The notes: generated by a model not told the origin, from the letters alone. 49,025 nt of DNA from an uncultured Eubacteriales bacterium (GCA_949289125.1 CASEME010000009.1:1-49025); one strand, 5' to 3'; shown: positions 1 to 8,280, counted from the stretch's first letter. Made by a program: numbers and translations.

Positions 1-1
1 T

Positions 2-601
2 CCGCATGTGCGCGTCGGCGCCGGAGCAGCCGCTGCCGTCAGGCGCGGAGCGCTTATCGCTGTCCCGCTGCTCATGATAGCGGCGATAATCATTCCCGTT
101 CTTGTCGCCAATATGTCGGCGCCCGAGTCGCCCGCGCTGTACGGTTATAACGATGTCATAAGCCAAAGGATTACAGTCGATGAAGTGAAAGCCTTACCGG
201 ATATTTGTCTGTTCGATATGTCAGGCGTGGTGCAGACGGAATCCGTCACGAAAGAGATGCTTAAAACCGACGAAACGTTCGTGCTGTCATACGTATTGAC
301 GAACAATCTGCTTTCCGTGGCGAACGGCGAAACGACGGATGCGTTTTATGTTACGTATAGAATAAGGCTGTACGAGCATTATGAGTTTATCACCTGCGAT
401 AATTACGATAACCTTACTCGTATTGCAGCCGTAAACGGCTATACGGTAGCATATGATATTTTCGATTCACGACATGTTACTGCCTACGCCAGATTTGCGG
501 CAGGCGGCTATGAATATTTCATGGAAGCAAGCGGTTTCGACGGGATAACGGAATTGACGAAAGACAATTTCGAAAATCTGCTGAATAAAATATTGGTATA
601 A
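2..601 (+). CDS. Hypothetical single-pass membrane protein, 5'-truncated by the window edge
   Basis: The frame is open from base 2, and the first start-like codon (GTG at 8) has no visible ribosome binding site, so the gene probably begins outside the window. What remains is an Arg/Ala-rich stretch, one hydrophobic helix (about residues 15-35 from the GTG) and a roughly 160-residue soluble, probably extracytoplasmic domain rich in Tyr, Thr and Asp. This layout resembles the membrane-anchored C-terminal half of anti-sigma factors, but no zinc-binding anti-sigma motif is visible and I do not recognise a family. Leucine codons are mostly CTG/CTT and alanine is often GCG, unlike the TTG-rich genes from 1684 onward. 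A terminator-like hairpin follows directly. Confidence 0.5.
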   Translation, partial: PHVRVGAGAAAAVRRGALIAVPLLMIAAIIIPVLVANMSAPESPALYGYNDVISQRITVDEVKALPDICLFDMSGVVQTESVTKEMLKTDETFVLSYVLTNNLLSVANGETTDAFYVTYRIRLYEHYEFITCDNYDNLTRIAAVNGYTVAYDIFDSRHVTAYARFAAGGYEYFMEASGFDGITELTKDNFENLLNKILV

Positions 602-620
602 TTATACATAAAGAGGATCG

Positions 621-650
621 GGAGGGTGCCGTTTTTGCGGTACTCTCTTT
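621..650 (+). terminator. Terminator-like hairpin after the truncated gene
   Basis: An 11-bp stem (621-631 with 638-648, including G-U pairs) with a TTTTTG loop, followed by CTTTGTTTG. The U-tract is interrupted, so termination is plausible but not certain. Confidence 0.45.
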
Positions 651-1026
651 GTTTGTGCGCCGTTTGCGCCCGGAACGCGGAAAAATTCCCGTTCGGTCGG
701 CCCGATACGCTTTGTTCACGCGGGGTGAACGGATATTTATTGTCCGGGCGGAAACGCATAATATTCAGGCGGTTTCCCGCGTCCGAATACGACGAGCGGC
801 TGCAAAGACACGTACTGAGATCGCAGTACAGAATAATCGAATAAAAGGAGATATGACAGTTGCAGAAGTATGTAATTTATAGTCTATATCATTCTCTGCT
901 TTTAGTTGCATTAAGTAATTTAATTGTCAACAATACAATAAGAGTAAAACAAATTCACAAACCAACAATAATTTTTTCTGCCTTTTAAGTACCCTCAAAA
1001 CAACTTAGTAATTTCAGAAAAAATTT

Positions 1027-1171
1027 TTACTACCATTTTACTACCATTGGGGCAGAATTAGGCAGTTTTCGAGCGGTACGGACAGTTTTTTCGGAAAGAA
1101 TATTTTTCGGCGAAAACACCAAAAAATTCGTCTGCAAATTTACCACCATTTTGAAAATTTTTACTACCATT
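1027..1171. repeat. Four copies of the 11-mer TTACTACCATT
   Basis: TTACTACCATT occurs twice in perfect tandem at 1027-1037 and 1038-1048, again at 1161-1171, and with one change (TTACCACCATT) at 1140-1150. Two tandem sites plus two looser sites, close to a tRNA gene, look like the arm-type binding sites of tyrosine integrases. That role is inference; the repeats themselves are seen directly. Confidence 0.6.
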
Positions 1172-1230
1172 TAATTTCAGGGATTTTTTGCATCTGCATA
1201 AATATTCCCAAAAAATGCATAAAACCATAG

Positions 1231-1266
1231 AAAAAATGCACAAATCATAACGATTTGTGCATTTTT
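1231..1266 (-). terminator. Intrinsic terminator of the tRNA-Thr transcript
   Basis: A 15-bp perfect stem (1232-1246 with 1252-1266, loop 1247-1251). Read on the minus strand it starts a few bases after the tRNA CCA end and is followed by a run of T, the expected form of a Rho-independent terminator. Confidence 0.8.
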
Positions 1267-1269
1267 ATG

Positions 1270-1345
1270 TGGAGCTGATAGCGGGATTTGAACCCGCGAC
1301 CTCGTCCTTACCAAGGACGTGCTCTACCTACTGAGCCATATCAGC
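1270..1345 (-). tRNA. tRNA-Thr (anticodon GGT)
   Basis: A complete 76-base cloverleaf on the minus strand. The acceptor arms GCTGATA and TATCAGC pair perfectly, the D arm is GCTC/GAGC, the anticodon stem CGTCC/GGACG encloses TTGGTAA with anticodon GGT, and the T arm is GCGGG-TTCAAAT-CCCGC. Discriminator T and an encoded CCA follow. It should read ACC and ACU codons. It has no promoter of its own; the consensus promoter lies beyond the broken copy at 1407-1446, so both would be transcribed together and end at the terminator at 1231-1266. Confidence 0.95.
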
Positions 1346-1406
1346 AAATGAAGTTTTTGCCGAATTTTGAGGGGTTTCGGCGTACCCCGCTTTTCGCCTC
1401 GATATT

Positions 1407-1446
1407 CCTTACCAAGGACGTGCTCTACCTGCTGAGCCATAGCAGC
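1407..1446 (-). pseudogene. 5' half of a second tRNA-Thr, lacking its 3' half
   Basis: Forty bases match the 5' half of the intact tRNA-Thr with two differences, from the acceptor strand GCTGCTA to the anticodon loop and the first bases of its 3' stem. Identity then stops: the expected GGACG becomes GGAAT. No T arm and no TAGCAGC acceptor complement follow, so it cannot fold as a tRNA. It lies immediately downstream of a perfect promoter and is therefore probably the original resident copy (inference). Confidence 0.8.
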
Positions 1447-1510
1447 ATAATGTCTTGTAAATACCGCAAAGCTGATGTGTCAAACTTCGCCTGCGTATTC
1501 ACGCTTAGAC

Positions 1511-1539
1511 ATTATATATTGTTTTGTTTTGAATGTCAA
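1511..1539 (-). promoter_or_regulatory. Consensus sigma-A promoter for the tRNA-Thr unit
   Basis: On the minus strand TTGACA (1534-1539) is followed by a 17-base spacer and TATAAT (1511-1516), a perfect match to the consensus. It points at the broken and then the intact tRNA-Thr, consistent with a stable-RNA promoter. Confidence 0.85.
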
Positions 1540-1683
1540 TTATTCATAAAGATGTTTTGCTAAATTTTGATATTAGCTATATGCCTCATTTGTGCAATGC
1601 GCCAAAATAATTGTTGCAAAAAACACTAAGAACTATTGTGCAGCACTAAAATTTAAGCTTACGTGTATGGCGTGACAACACGT

Positions 1684-2613
1684 TTATTGCTTTGCTTTAG
1701 TAGTGGACAGACGTTTGTCTGCGCTTACAAGCTCTGCCAACAGTGTTACCGATTGGTCGGCAATGCGGCTAAATATTCTGTCTTCGTAGCGTGCTCTCAA
1801 CTCTTGCAATCCGAGATTGGTGCTTATTATTGTAGTCAGCTTGTTTTGCATACGTTCGTTAAGCACAACAAACAGATATTCTATAGTCACATTTTTGAGA
1901 ATATTTTCAGTGCCGAGGTCGTCTATTACCAACACTTCCGATTGTGTAAGATTGTCCAGGTAGGCGTCTTTGTCGGCAATATCCGCCAAATGACATTTCA
2001 AAAATTGGTTGTTGAGGTTGTATGCCGTCAAAAACAACACCTGTCTGCCTTGCGTCAACATTCTGTTGGCTATTGCGCTCAATAGGTATGTTTTGCCTGT
2101 GCCCGTCTTGCCCGTCAATAATATGTTGCGCAACTTTGCTTTGTCGCCCTTGTCGCAGATGTCTTTGCACACTTTGTACACCTTTTGATTGTGCTCATTG
2201 CTTTCCTTGCTCTTTTCAAAGGTGTATTGTGCATTGTCAATAGTGCAGTCTGCTGTCAAAACTTCGGTTAGTGCACGCTTTAAGCATACACAACGCTTGC
2301 CGTTTACATATCCGGTGTCGTTGCACTTCGAACAAGTGAAGTGTGGCTTGAGGTCGTCTTCGCTGTATCCGAGTGTCAGTAGCTCTTTGTGACGTTTTGC
2401 CAAAGCCTTGTTGAGCTGTGCCTTTGTATTGGCTTTGTCTGCGTCAGTTTTTGATAGAGCAAGCGCCACACGCAGACGTCTTACTTCGGTATCGGCAAGT
2501 TTGAATGGCACGTTAGCATTGAGCGTGTCCATCAAAGTTTCACTTTGTGCAATAGCCTGTTGACGTCTTTGTGCTATTATGTCTTGAGCTTTTTGTAAGG
2601 GTGTAGTTTTCAT
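1684..2613 (-). CDS. dnaI: DnaI/DnaC-type helicase loader ATPase
   Basis: An AAA+ ATPase expected to load the replicative helicase onto DNA at origins and stalled forks. The 309 residues show a helical N-terminal region, a zinc-binding cluster (Cys94, 97, 108, 110), Walker A GKTGTGKT at 168-175, Walker B VLVIDDLG at 227-234, a sensor-1 TTIISTN at 260-266 and an arginine-finger region around 275-283. Length and order fit the Firmicutes DnaI family. It starts one base after the stop of the upstream dnaD-like gene, so the two are almost certainly co-transcribed and translationally coupled, matching the primosome partnership of DnaD and DnaI. Confidence 0.92.
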   Translation of the reverse strand: MKTTPLQKAQDIIAQRRQQAIAQSETLMDTLNANVPFKLADTEVRRLRVALALSKTDADKANTKAQLNKALAKRHKELLTLGYSEDDLKPHFTCSKCNDTGYVNGKRCVCLKRALTEVLTADCTIDNAQYTFEKSKESNEHNQKVYKVCKDICDKGDKAKLRNILLTGKTGTGKTYLLSAIANRMLTQGRQVLFLTAYNLNNQFLKCHLADIADKDAYLDNLTQSEVLVIDDLGTENILKNVTIEYLFVVLNERMQNKLTTIISTNLGLQELRARYEDRIFSRIADQSVTLLAELVSADKRLSTTKAKQ

Positions 2614-2614
2614 A

Positions 2615-4045
2615 TTACAACTCCACGTTTTCTAAATTGGTAAACAATGCGCTAAGTTGTTCATCTGTGTAATCGTGTTGCGCAAAGTCGGCAGTGTTCT
2701 TTTGCTTGGACGTGGTGGGTGCAGTGTCTTGCAACTTCTGCGCCTTTTCCACTGTGTCTATGCCTTGCGCTTTGTAATTGGACAGTACTTTGTTGAGATA
2801 GTGTATGGCGTTTACTGCGCCTACGCTCTGTTGGGCCGCAAACAAAATAAGTTGGTGCGACAATCCCCAATCACTTGTCCAAGTGTTGTATAGCCGTCTG
2901 TCCGCTTGCGTTATGTTGCGTACTATAGAGGCACCTTCCAACACTTCGGCAATCAGTTTGTCTGTGGCAAGTAGTCTGTTGAGATAGGTGTCAATGCTTT
3001 GTATGGTTACAAGTCCCAATTTGTAAAATTTGTCCAACGTGCTGTCTACGCCTTGCAAAGTGCGTATGCCGTTGCGAAAGCAATATCTGGCTACAGTGTG
3101 CAATGTTTCTTTGTCGTAGCCTCTTTGTACCCAATGCGATACGTATTCATCCACAACGCTATCTAACGATTGGTAATACACGCCTATAGCCTTGTTGACG
3201 TCTGTTGCAATGTCGTACAGTGCATCTTTTTGATTGCGGTAGGCTTCAATTTCCTTTTGCGACATTGCCCCGTTGCGATAGTATTCGTTGCAAAGGCTGT
3301 CCAACCTTTTTGTTCCGCCCGACTTTACTTGCTGAGCAATGTATGTCAATACGTCGAGCGAAAAGCCCATTTTGCCCCATTTTTCGTACAGCTCTCTGTC
3401 CTGATGTTCGATAGCGCGGTTGACTTTGAGCTGCTTAAACAGCATACGTATGTCACTGTCGTATTTGGACTGAGTGCTGAGGTTTTGCATAACCGCGTCT
3501 TTGGTTAGCGCACCTTTGGATAGTTGATTGCGTGCAACTGTAAGTATGTAAGGGTAATTGATATCGTTGCCTTTGAGGTCTACGCAGTAACGGGCGACAG
3601 CTAACAGTGCATCGGGTGCAAAGGTGGTGTTTTCCAAAAACATATAGTACTCGTTGTACTCGTTGACGGTCAACATTCTGCCGTTGATTATGTTTTGTAT
3701 TTCTTTGCCAAACTTGCCGTACTTGGAAGGTTTAATTTTTTTGAGCACAGATGCCGAATCGCGCACTTCGAGGTAGGTTACTTGCTCGTAGGGTGTGTTG
3801 GTTATTGCCACAAGCCCCAATTCTTCCCAATACAAAAAAGCGTCCATTACGTCCTCTTTGGACATATTAAGTTTGGTCGCCATAGCCTCCAATGTGTTGT
3901 CGGGGGTGTCGCCTGCAAGAGCAAGCCCCATAAGGTACACCTTCAATGCGGCATCGGGCGCATCGGGCAGATAGTTGATGAGTAGTTTGTTGTCCACAAC
4001 GGTGTAGCCGTCTGTAGAAAGATGTTGTTCCAATCGGCAAAACAT
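2615..4045 (-). CDS. DnaD/DnaB-type primosome protein with repeated DnaD-like domains
   Basis: A replication initiation and restart protein of the DnaD/DnaB(Gram+) superfamily, which remodels DNA and recruits the helicase loader. At 476 residues it has an N-terminal winged-helix-like part (about 1-110) and then several helical segments of the same type, seen as related blocks around residues 155-195, 230-265, 310-360 and 390-435. Single-domain DnaD proteins are near 230 residues, so this resembles B. subtilis DnaB or a multi-repeat form. Start ATG at 4045 is preceded on the minus strand by AGAGAGG. It is first in an operon with dnaI. The family call is firm; whether it is the dnaB or dnaD orthologue is not settled. 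Confidence 0.82.
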   Translation of the reverse strand: MFCRLEQHLSTDGYTVVDNKLLINYLPDAPDAALKVYLMGLALAGDTPDNTLEAMATKLNMSKEDVMDAFLYWEELGLVAITNTPYEQVTYLEVRDSASVLKKIKPSKYGKFGKEIQNIINGRMLTVNEYNEYYMFLENTTFAPDALLAVARYCVDLKGNDINYPYILTVARNQLSKGALTKDAVMQNLSTQSKYDSDIRMLFKQLKVNRAIEHQDRELYEKWGKMGFSLDVLTYIAQQVKSGGTKRLDSLCNEYYRNGAMSQKEIEAYRNQKDALYDIATDVNKAIGVYYQSLDSVVDEYVSHWVQRGYDKETLHTVARYCFRNGIRTLQGVDSTLDKFYKLGLVTIQSIDTYLNRLLATDKLIAEVLEGASIVRNITQADRRLYNTWTSDWGLSHQLILFAAQQSVGAVNAIHYLNKVLSNYKAQGIDTVEKAQKLQDTAPTTSKQKNTADFAQHDYTDEQLSALFTNLENVEL

Positions 4046-4105
4046 AATAGACCTCTCTTGGGGTGCAAATTAACACAAATGTACGTAAATTATTTATTCA
4101 AAGCC

Positions 4106-4134
4106 TTGATTATTTTGCAAAAATAGTATATAAT
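4106..4134 (+). promoter_or_regulatory. Promoter of the Rad50-like gene
   Basis: TTGATT (4106-4111), 17-base spacer, TATAAT (4129-4134). Transcription would begin near 4141 and give a leader of about 155 bases. The element lies in the divergent region shared with dnaD, so both transcripts start within about 100 bases of each other. Confidence 0.75.
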
Positions 4135-4190
4135 TAAGCATTATAGATAGTATGGCGTATTGTGAAGAGTTTTAACACACATACAAATTG

Positions 4191-4212
4191 TTGTCCGCAA
4201 CGCAACGGACAA
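4191..4212 (+). promoter_or_regulatory. Hairpin in the leader of the Rad50-like gene
   Basis: TTGTCCG and CGGACAA form a 7-bp stem with an 8-base loop in the untranslated leader. No T-tract follows, so it is not a standard terminator; it may stabilise or regulate the mRNA. Confidence 0.4.
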
Positions 4213-4297
4213 TGCTTGTTAAGAATTGTAGCACAAATGCTTGACTATTACAACAATTTTTTCCAACAAATGAGCGACTAATTACAGGGGGAGCATT

Positions 4298-7200
4298 ATG
4301 AAACTACATAGCGTGGAAGCCGTTAATCGTCAAACGGGTAAAAAGCAAGTATTTACTTTTGGCACGGGCGCAAGTCCCAACAAGTTGGTGCTTACGCAAA
4401 ACGATTTGGCTGACAAATACCTCAAATTTTGTTTGTGCGGCGACGTACAGTGTGACGAAGACGTATTCGTACGTTTTAGCGTAGACAACATCAAATATGT
4501 GCTAAAACGTTATCATGGTTCACAAGGCACATACATGCAATTTCAAAAAATTACTGACGATGAGGTGGAGCTAATTGCCGAGGGCAACGACGTACCTGCT
4601 TTGTTGGAAGAGTTGCTGGGAATGAGCCCTGCTGCACTTTTGGCAAACGATTTTGTAGAACAAAGCAAAGTTGATGCGTTTGACGGCAACCTCAATGTGT
4701 TCCGTAGCGTAGAGTTGTTGCGTGACATAATAGGCAGTGCCAACAAAGAGACAGCAGAGCTTACCGAAAAGTGCGAAGACATCAAACGCAAGATGGACGA
4801 AATTACCAATTCGGAGCAACACCTGTCCAACAAAAAACAGTTGGAACAAGCCAATCAACAGTTGAGAGAGACTTCCGAAGAGTTGCTTCAACTTACCGAA
4901 CGTCTTAATCAGCTCAAAACACAACAGGCAGAGTCTACTGTTACAACGCAACTGTTGAAAGAGTTGGAAAAACTTCAAACTACTTACCGCGTATTGTCCG
5001 AGCAGAAAGAGGCTGTAGAAGAACAGCGTGAAAGTCTGCGCAGATACGACAATGTAATGGCGGTGCTTCCCAAAGTAGAGAGAGAAAAAATACTGCAAGA
5101 GGCTGTTGCCGAATGTGAACACGAGCGTGACGAGTTTGCTAACGATGTTCAATTTCAGGAAAGTGAGCTCAACACTATTGAACAGCAGTGGTTGGAAAAA
5201 CAGCAGAAGTTGGATATTGTTGCAGATAGAAAACGCCGCATTGAGATAATCAATGCAGAGATTGCTACTATTGGTGATTTGCAATCACGCAACGATGAGC
5301 TCAAACAAAAGTTGATGGAGCTCAACGACCAAGCAGAGCAGATAGAGGCAGAGCGCGCACAGCTTAAACAAAAACTCAATGTTGTTGAGGGCAAAATTAC
5401 TGAGGCGCGTGGCGGCATGGACAGTGTGCAGTTCCCCAATCGTTCGGTAGGCGAATTGTTGGATATGGTGCGCATTGGCGTTATGATCGACGAAGTGAGA
5501 AAACAGCGCGATCAGGTGCAAGCCGAACTGACAGAAAAAGAACAGCAAATTAACGAAAAAGAAAATATATACCTTTTGCAACGCAAACGCTTTAAGTCCG
5601 TTGCAGAATTGGACGGCAATATCACGCCTGTCAAAGCAAAAGACACCATTTTGCAAGTTTTGGACGCTCGTTACAACAAGTTGTTGTTAATCAACGATTC
5701 GTTGACATCCAAAAAACGCAACTTGCAACGTGCAAAGGAAGACTACGACCACAGATTGCTTGAGCTCGAACACAGCAAAAACTTGCTCGACAGAGAAGTA
5801 AACAGACTGCGTCTGTGCAAGCAGGAAGAATTTAAGCGTGAAGTATTGCTCAACAGTCAAAAACTGTACACACAAGGTGAAGGTAGCGTATATGCGGCTA
5901 CTACCGACATTACCGATCAGGAAGTGGCTACAGTTATGCAAGATTCGGAAAAACGTCTTGCCGACTACGAAGTACTGCTTGCAAAACGCAGTGAAGTACA
6001 GGGACGTTTGGACGAAATTGTACGCCAGATAGAGATTAACGAAGCCGATATGGCGGCTTTGCGTCAGGAAAAGACAAACATCAACAACCGTTACAACGAG
6101 ATAGTTACTCGCAACCGCAACGATGACGTATCCAATTACCTCAAAGCGTTGGAGAGCAACAACGGTACACAGTACTTGTTGCAAGCGCAAGAAGATACGG
6201 TGCGTAACGACGTAGAGTTGAAGCGTTTGAGAGGGGACGTGGAAGACTTGCGCACACAGCTTGGCGCTTTGAAAGCAAGACTCAACCACTTGGAAGAAAC
6301 ACAACAACAAATGGAAGACAGCTCCAGCACGCTTGAGCAGTTTATCGGCACTAACGACCGTGTTAAGGAAGAGTTGTGCGATATGAGCGAGCGTATGGCA
6401 TCGAGCTACGAACAATACAAATCGTTGACTACACAGCTTGAACAGTTGGACAGCAACTTTGTGCGTGTACAGGCTTCCATTATGGAGCACAACAGAGCTA
6501 TTCAGGCTAACGAGGAAGGTATTCAAAAGGCTACCGAACATGCAAAAGAGGTAGCAGAAAAAGAAAATTATGACCTTGCTTTGTCTGAGTTCAACTACGA
6601 GATTAACAGCTTGCAAAGCGAAACCGACCAACTTACAGACTCCCGCTATACAGTGGAAAAAGAGTTGTTTGGCAAAAAGGTTACTTACGAAAAGTTGCTT
6701 TACACATACGGTCAGTTGAAGAGCGAACTTGACGATGTAAGCCGTGCTTTGGAAAGCGAAATGGAAAAACGCGGTATCACGCAGGAAGACATTGAGCAGT
6801 ACAAAGACCAAAAGGACAGCACAGAGTTGCGTGAGGCTATCGTAGAGTACGATGAGCGTTGCAAAAAGATTGCAGAAAGAATTGACAGAAACTACAAACT
6901 GTTGCAACAACAGCCCGAAAGTGCAATTACTGCTGCACAAAATCTTGACAAAGACATTGCAGATACGCAAGCCCAGATTGATGCAAAAACAGCAGAAAAG
7001 GCAGAGCTTGAACAAAAATGCAATGATACGATGCAACACTATGTGGCTTCCAACAATACCAAGTTGCATTATGTGGCAACGGCTACCGAGGCAGGCAGCA
7101 TGAAGACAATGCGTAGTGCAATACGCAAAAACAAGATGGTATTGGTACTTGCGCAAGACAAGTTGAAGTGGATACTCAACGGTGCACAGCGTTATTTGCG

Positions 7201-7471
7201 TATATTTACAGGTGAAGAGTACTTTGTAGATATGGACAACTATGGTATGCTTAACTTGCGTTTGGGCGACAAAACGTGGAGTTATGCTCAGTTGGACGCA
7301 AGTCTCAAAGTGCAAGTATATCTGAGCTTGATATTCGGCGTACCTCAAAGCGAAGAGACGCGTTGTAGCTGGGTATTGCTTGACGAAGGACTTGACATTG
7401 ACAAGCAAGAATTGCAGACTATGATGAGCAAAGTTGTTGACTTTGATTGTGTAATAGCTTTGGAAAACTAA
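4298..7471 (+). CDS. Rad50/SMC-like coiled-coil protein with degenerate ATPase head
   Basis: A 1057-residue protein organised like Rad50/SbcC/SMC: a short N-terminal head half, a very long coiled coil (about residues 145-920) and a C-terminal head half. The head is odd. The N-terminus begins like Rad50, and FVEQSKVDAF near residue 120 resembles the Rad50 segment around the Q-loop, but the expected P-loop GxxGxGKS/T is missing; only GTGASPNK is there. Near the C-terminus the ABC signature is degraded (QLDASLKVQVYLSL), while a Walker B with D-loop is clear (WVLLDEGLDID). A mid-coil break near residues 510-545 could be the hinge; there is no CxxC zinc hook. Start ATG at 4298 follows GGGGGAG. It is divergent from dnaD-dnaI, suggesting a chromosome-maintenance role (inference). 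No nuclease partner adjoins it. Confidence 0.7.
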   Translation: MKLHSVEAVNRQTGKKQVFTFGTGASPNKLVLTQNDLADKYLKFCLCGDVQCDEDVFVRFSVDNIKYVLKRYHGSQGTYMQFQKITDDEVELIAEGNDVPALLEELLGMSPAALLANDFVEQSKVDAFDGNLNVFRSVELLRDIIGSANKETAELTEKCEDIKRKMDEITNSEQHLSNKKQLEQANQQLRETSEELLQLTERLNQLKTQQAESTVTTQLLKELEKLQTTYRVLSEQKEAVEEQRESLRRYDNVMAVLPKVEREKILQEAVAECEHERDEFANDVQFQESELNTIEQQWLEKQQKLDIVADRKRRIEIINAEIATIGDLQSRNDELKQKLMELNDQAEQIEAERAQLKQKLNVVEGKITEARGGMDSVQFPNRSVGELLDMVRIGVMIDEVRKQRDQVQAELTEKEQQINEKENIYLLQRKRFKSVAELDGNITPVKAKDTILQVLDARYNKLLLINDSLTSKKRNLQRAKEDYDHRLLELEHSKNLLDREVNRLRLCKQEEFKREVLLNSQKLYTQGEGSVYAATTDITDQEVATVMQDSEKRLADYEVLLAKRSEVQGRLDEIVRQIEINEADMAALRQEKTNINNRYNEIVTRNRNDDVSNYLKALESNNGTQYLLQAQEDTVRNDVELKRLRGDVEDLRTQLGALKARLNHLEETQQQMEDSSSTLEQFIGTNDRVKEELCDMSERMASSYEQYKSLTTQLEQLDSNFVRVQASIMEHNRAIQANEEGIQKATEHAKEVAEKENYDLALSEFNYEINSLQSETDQLTDSRYTVEKELFGKKVTYEKLLYTYGQLKSELDDVSRALESEMEKRGITQEDIEQYKDQKDSTELREAIVEYDERCKKIAERIDRNYKLLQQQPESAITAAQNLDKDIADTQAQIDAKTAEKAELEQKCNDTMQHYVASNNTKLHYVATATEAGSMKTMRSAIRKNKMVLVLAQDKLKWILNGAQRYLRIFTGEEYFVDMDNYGMLNLRLGDKTWSYAQLDASLKVQVYLSLIFGVPQSEETRCSWVLLDEGLDIDKQELQTMMSKVVDFDCVIALEN

Positions 7472-7486
7472 AACTTATCAGTAAGA

Positions 7487-7518
7487 AAGTGCGACATTGC
7501 TTGAGTGGTGTCGCACTT
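7487..7518 (+). other. Stem-loop after the Rad50-like gene
   Basis: A 10-bp perfect stem (7487-7496 with 7509-7518) and a 12-base loop, 15 bases after the stop codon. It lacks a clean U-tract, so it may be a weak terminator or an mRNA 3'-end stabiliser. The rest of the spacer up to 7715 shows no gene; a short open frame at 7497-7691 has no ribosome binding site. Confidence 0.5.
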
Positions 7519-7715
7519 ACTTGTTTGTAAGTAGTGTTCACAGGCGTGTGTTGCGTTGTGATATTATTACAAATTTAAGCAAGGTATTGTATGTTGTAAG
7601 CGGCAAAGACCGTGGTGTATATGCACTTCACAATTTGCCGTTGTGTAAGCAACGTAACACGTCACAAACAATGCTTGTGGTGTTGTTGTAATGTATAAAT
7701 AAAGGAGAAAATACT

Positions 7716-8144
7716 ATGTTGTATCAACAATTAAAGGATGCCAATATTGCCGCTTTGAAAAACAAAGATGCCAATGCGCGTGCAATATTGTCTGTATTGC
7801 TCAATAAAATTAAGTTGTCCGAGATAGAGCGCAGGGCTGCAGGTGCAGAGTTGACTGATGCAGATATTGTCAAAGTGCTGCAAAAGACTTTGAAAGAGCT
7901 GGAAGAGGAAAAACAAGCGTTTGTCAATGCCAACAGAGCGGATTCTGTGTCAAAATTGGACGAGCAGATAGCCTTTGTAAGCAAATACTTACCCAAAATG
8001 ATGTCGGAAGAACAAATTAAGGCAGAGATAATGGCACTTCCCGACAAAAGCATACCTGTAGTTATGGCTTATTTCAAAAAAGAGCACAACGGCGAATGCG
8101 ATATGCGCCTTGTTCAAAGTGTGCTAAAGAATATTGTTGGCTAA
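7716..8144 (+). CDS. yqeY: YqeY/GatB-tail domain protein
   Basis: A 142-residue protein matching YqeY along its whole length: an N-terminal helical bundle (residues 1-95, with SVLLNKIKLSEIE) and a C-terminal domain (about 96-142, PVVMAYFKKEHNGECDM) of the kind also found at the end of GatB and GatE amidotransferase subunits. In those enzymes the tail contacts tRNA; the free-standing protein has no settled function. In many Firmicutes yqeY lies beside rpsU, which is not the case here. Start ATG follows AAAGGAGA at good spacing. A strong terminator at 8225-8270 ends the transcript. Confidence 0.88.
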   Translation: MLYQQLKDANIAALKNKDANARAILSVLLNKIKLSEIERRAAGAELTDADIVKVLQKTLKELEEEKQAFVNANRADSVSKLDEQIAFVSKYLPKMMSEEQIKAEIMALPDKSIPVVMAYFKKEHNGECDMRLVQSVLKNIVG

Positions 8145-8224
8145 TTGGCTGTATGGCATTTATGAAGTGCTTATGTGGCTCACAAATTGGTTACAATACA
8201 TTGGATTGTATAATATAGATAATG

Positions 8225-8270
8225 CGGGCTATTGAAAATGCCGAGTGGCGTATCAATAGTCCGTTTTTTT
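8225..8270 (+). terminator. Intrinsic terminator of yqeY
   Basis: An 11-bp stem (8225-8235 with 8253-8263, one G-U pair) followed by seven T. Confidence 0.85.
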
Positions 8271-8280
8271 GTATAAGTAA

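Larger units (their letters stand above)
602..1230. other. Gene-free stretch, compositionally mixed
   Basis: Bases 650-850 are G+C-rich and hold short overlapping open frames with no ribosome binding site and no recognisable product. Bases 850-1230 are A+T-rich and contain four copies of an 11-bp repeat, listed separately. I see no convincing gene. The stretch lies on the 3' side of the minus-strand tRNA-Thr, where integrative elements usually insert, but no integrase gene is visible. Confidence 0.5.

Noticed and set aside
626-882. Overlapping short open frames in the G+C-rich left end
   Set aside because: They overlap each other and the terminator-like hairpin, have no ribosome binding site and no recognisable product.
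1027-1171. The 11-bp repeats as a CRISPR array
   Set aside because: Repeats are too short, two are directly adjacent without spacers, and no cas gene is present.
5687-7408. A long minus-strand open frame (573 codons) opposite the Rad50-like gene
   Set aside because: It mirrors a coiled-coil gene whose codon use leaves the antisense frame open; the product is Phe/Cys/Val-rich with no motif or ribosome binding site.
7497-7691. A 64-codon open frame after the Rad50-like gene
   Set aside because: It begins in the loop of the stem-loop, lacks a ribosome binding site and has no recognisable features.
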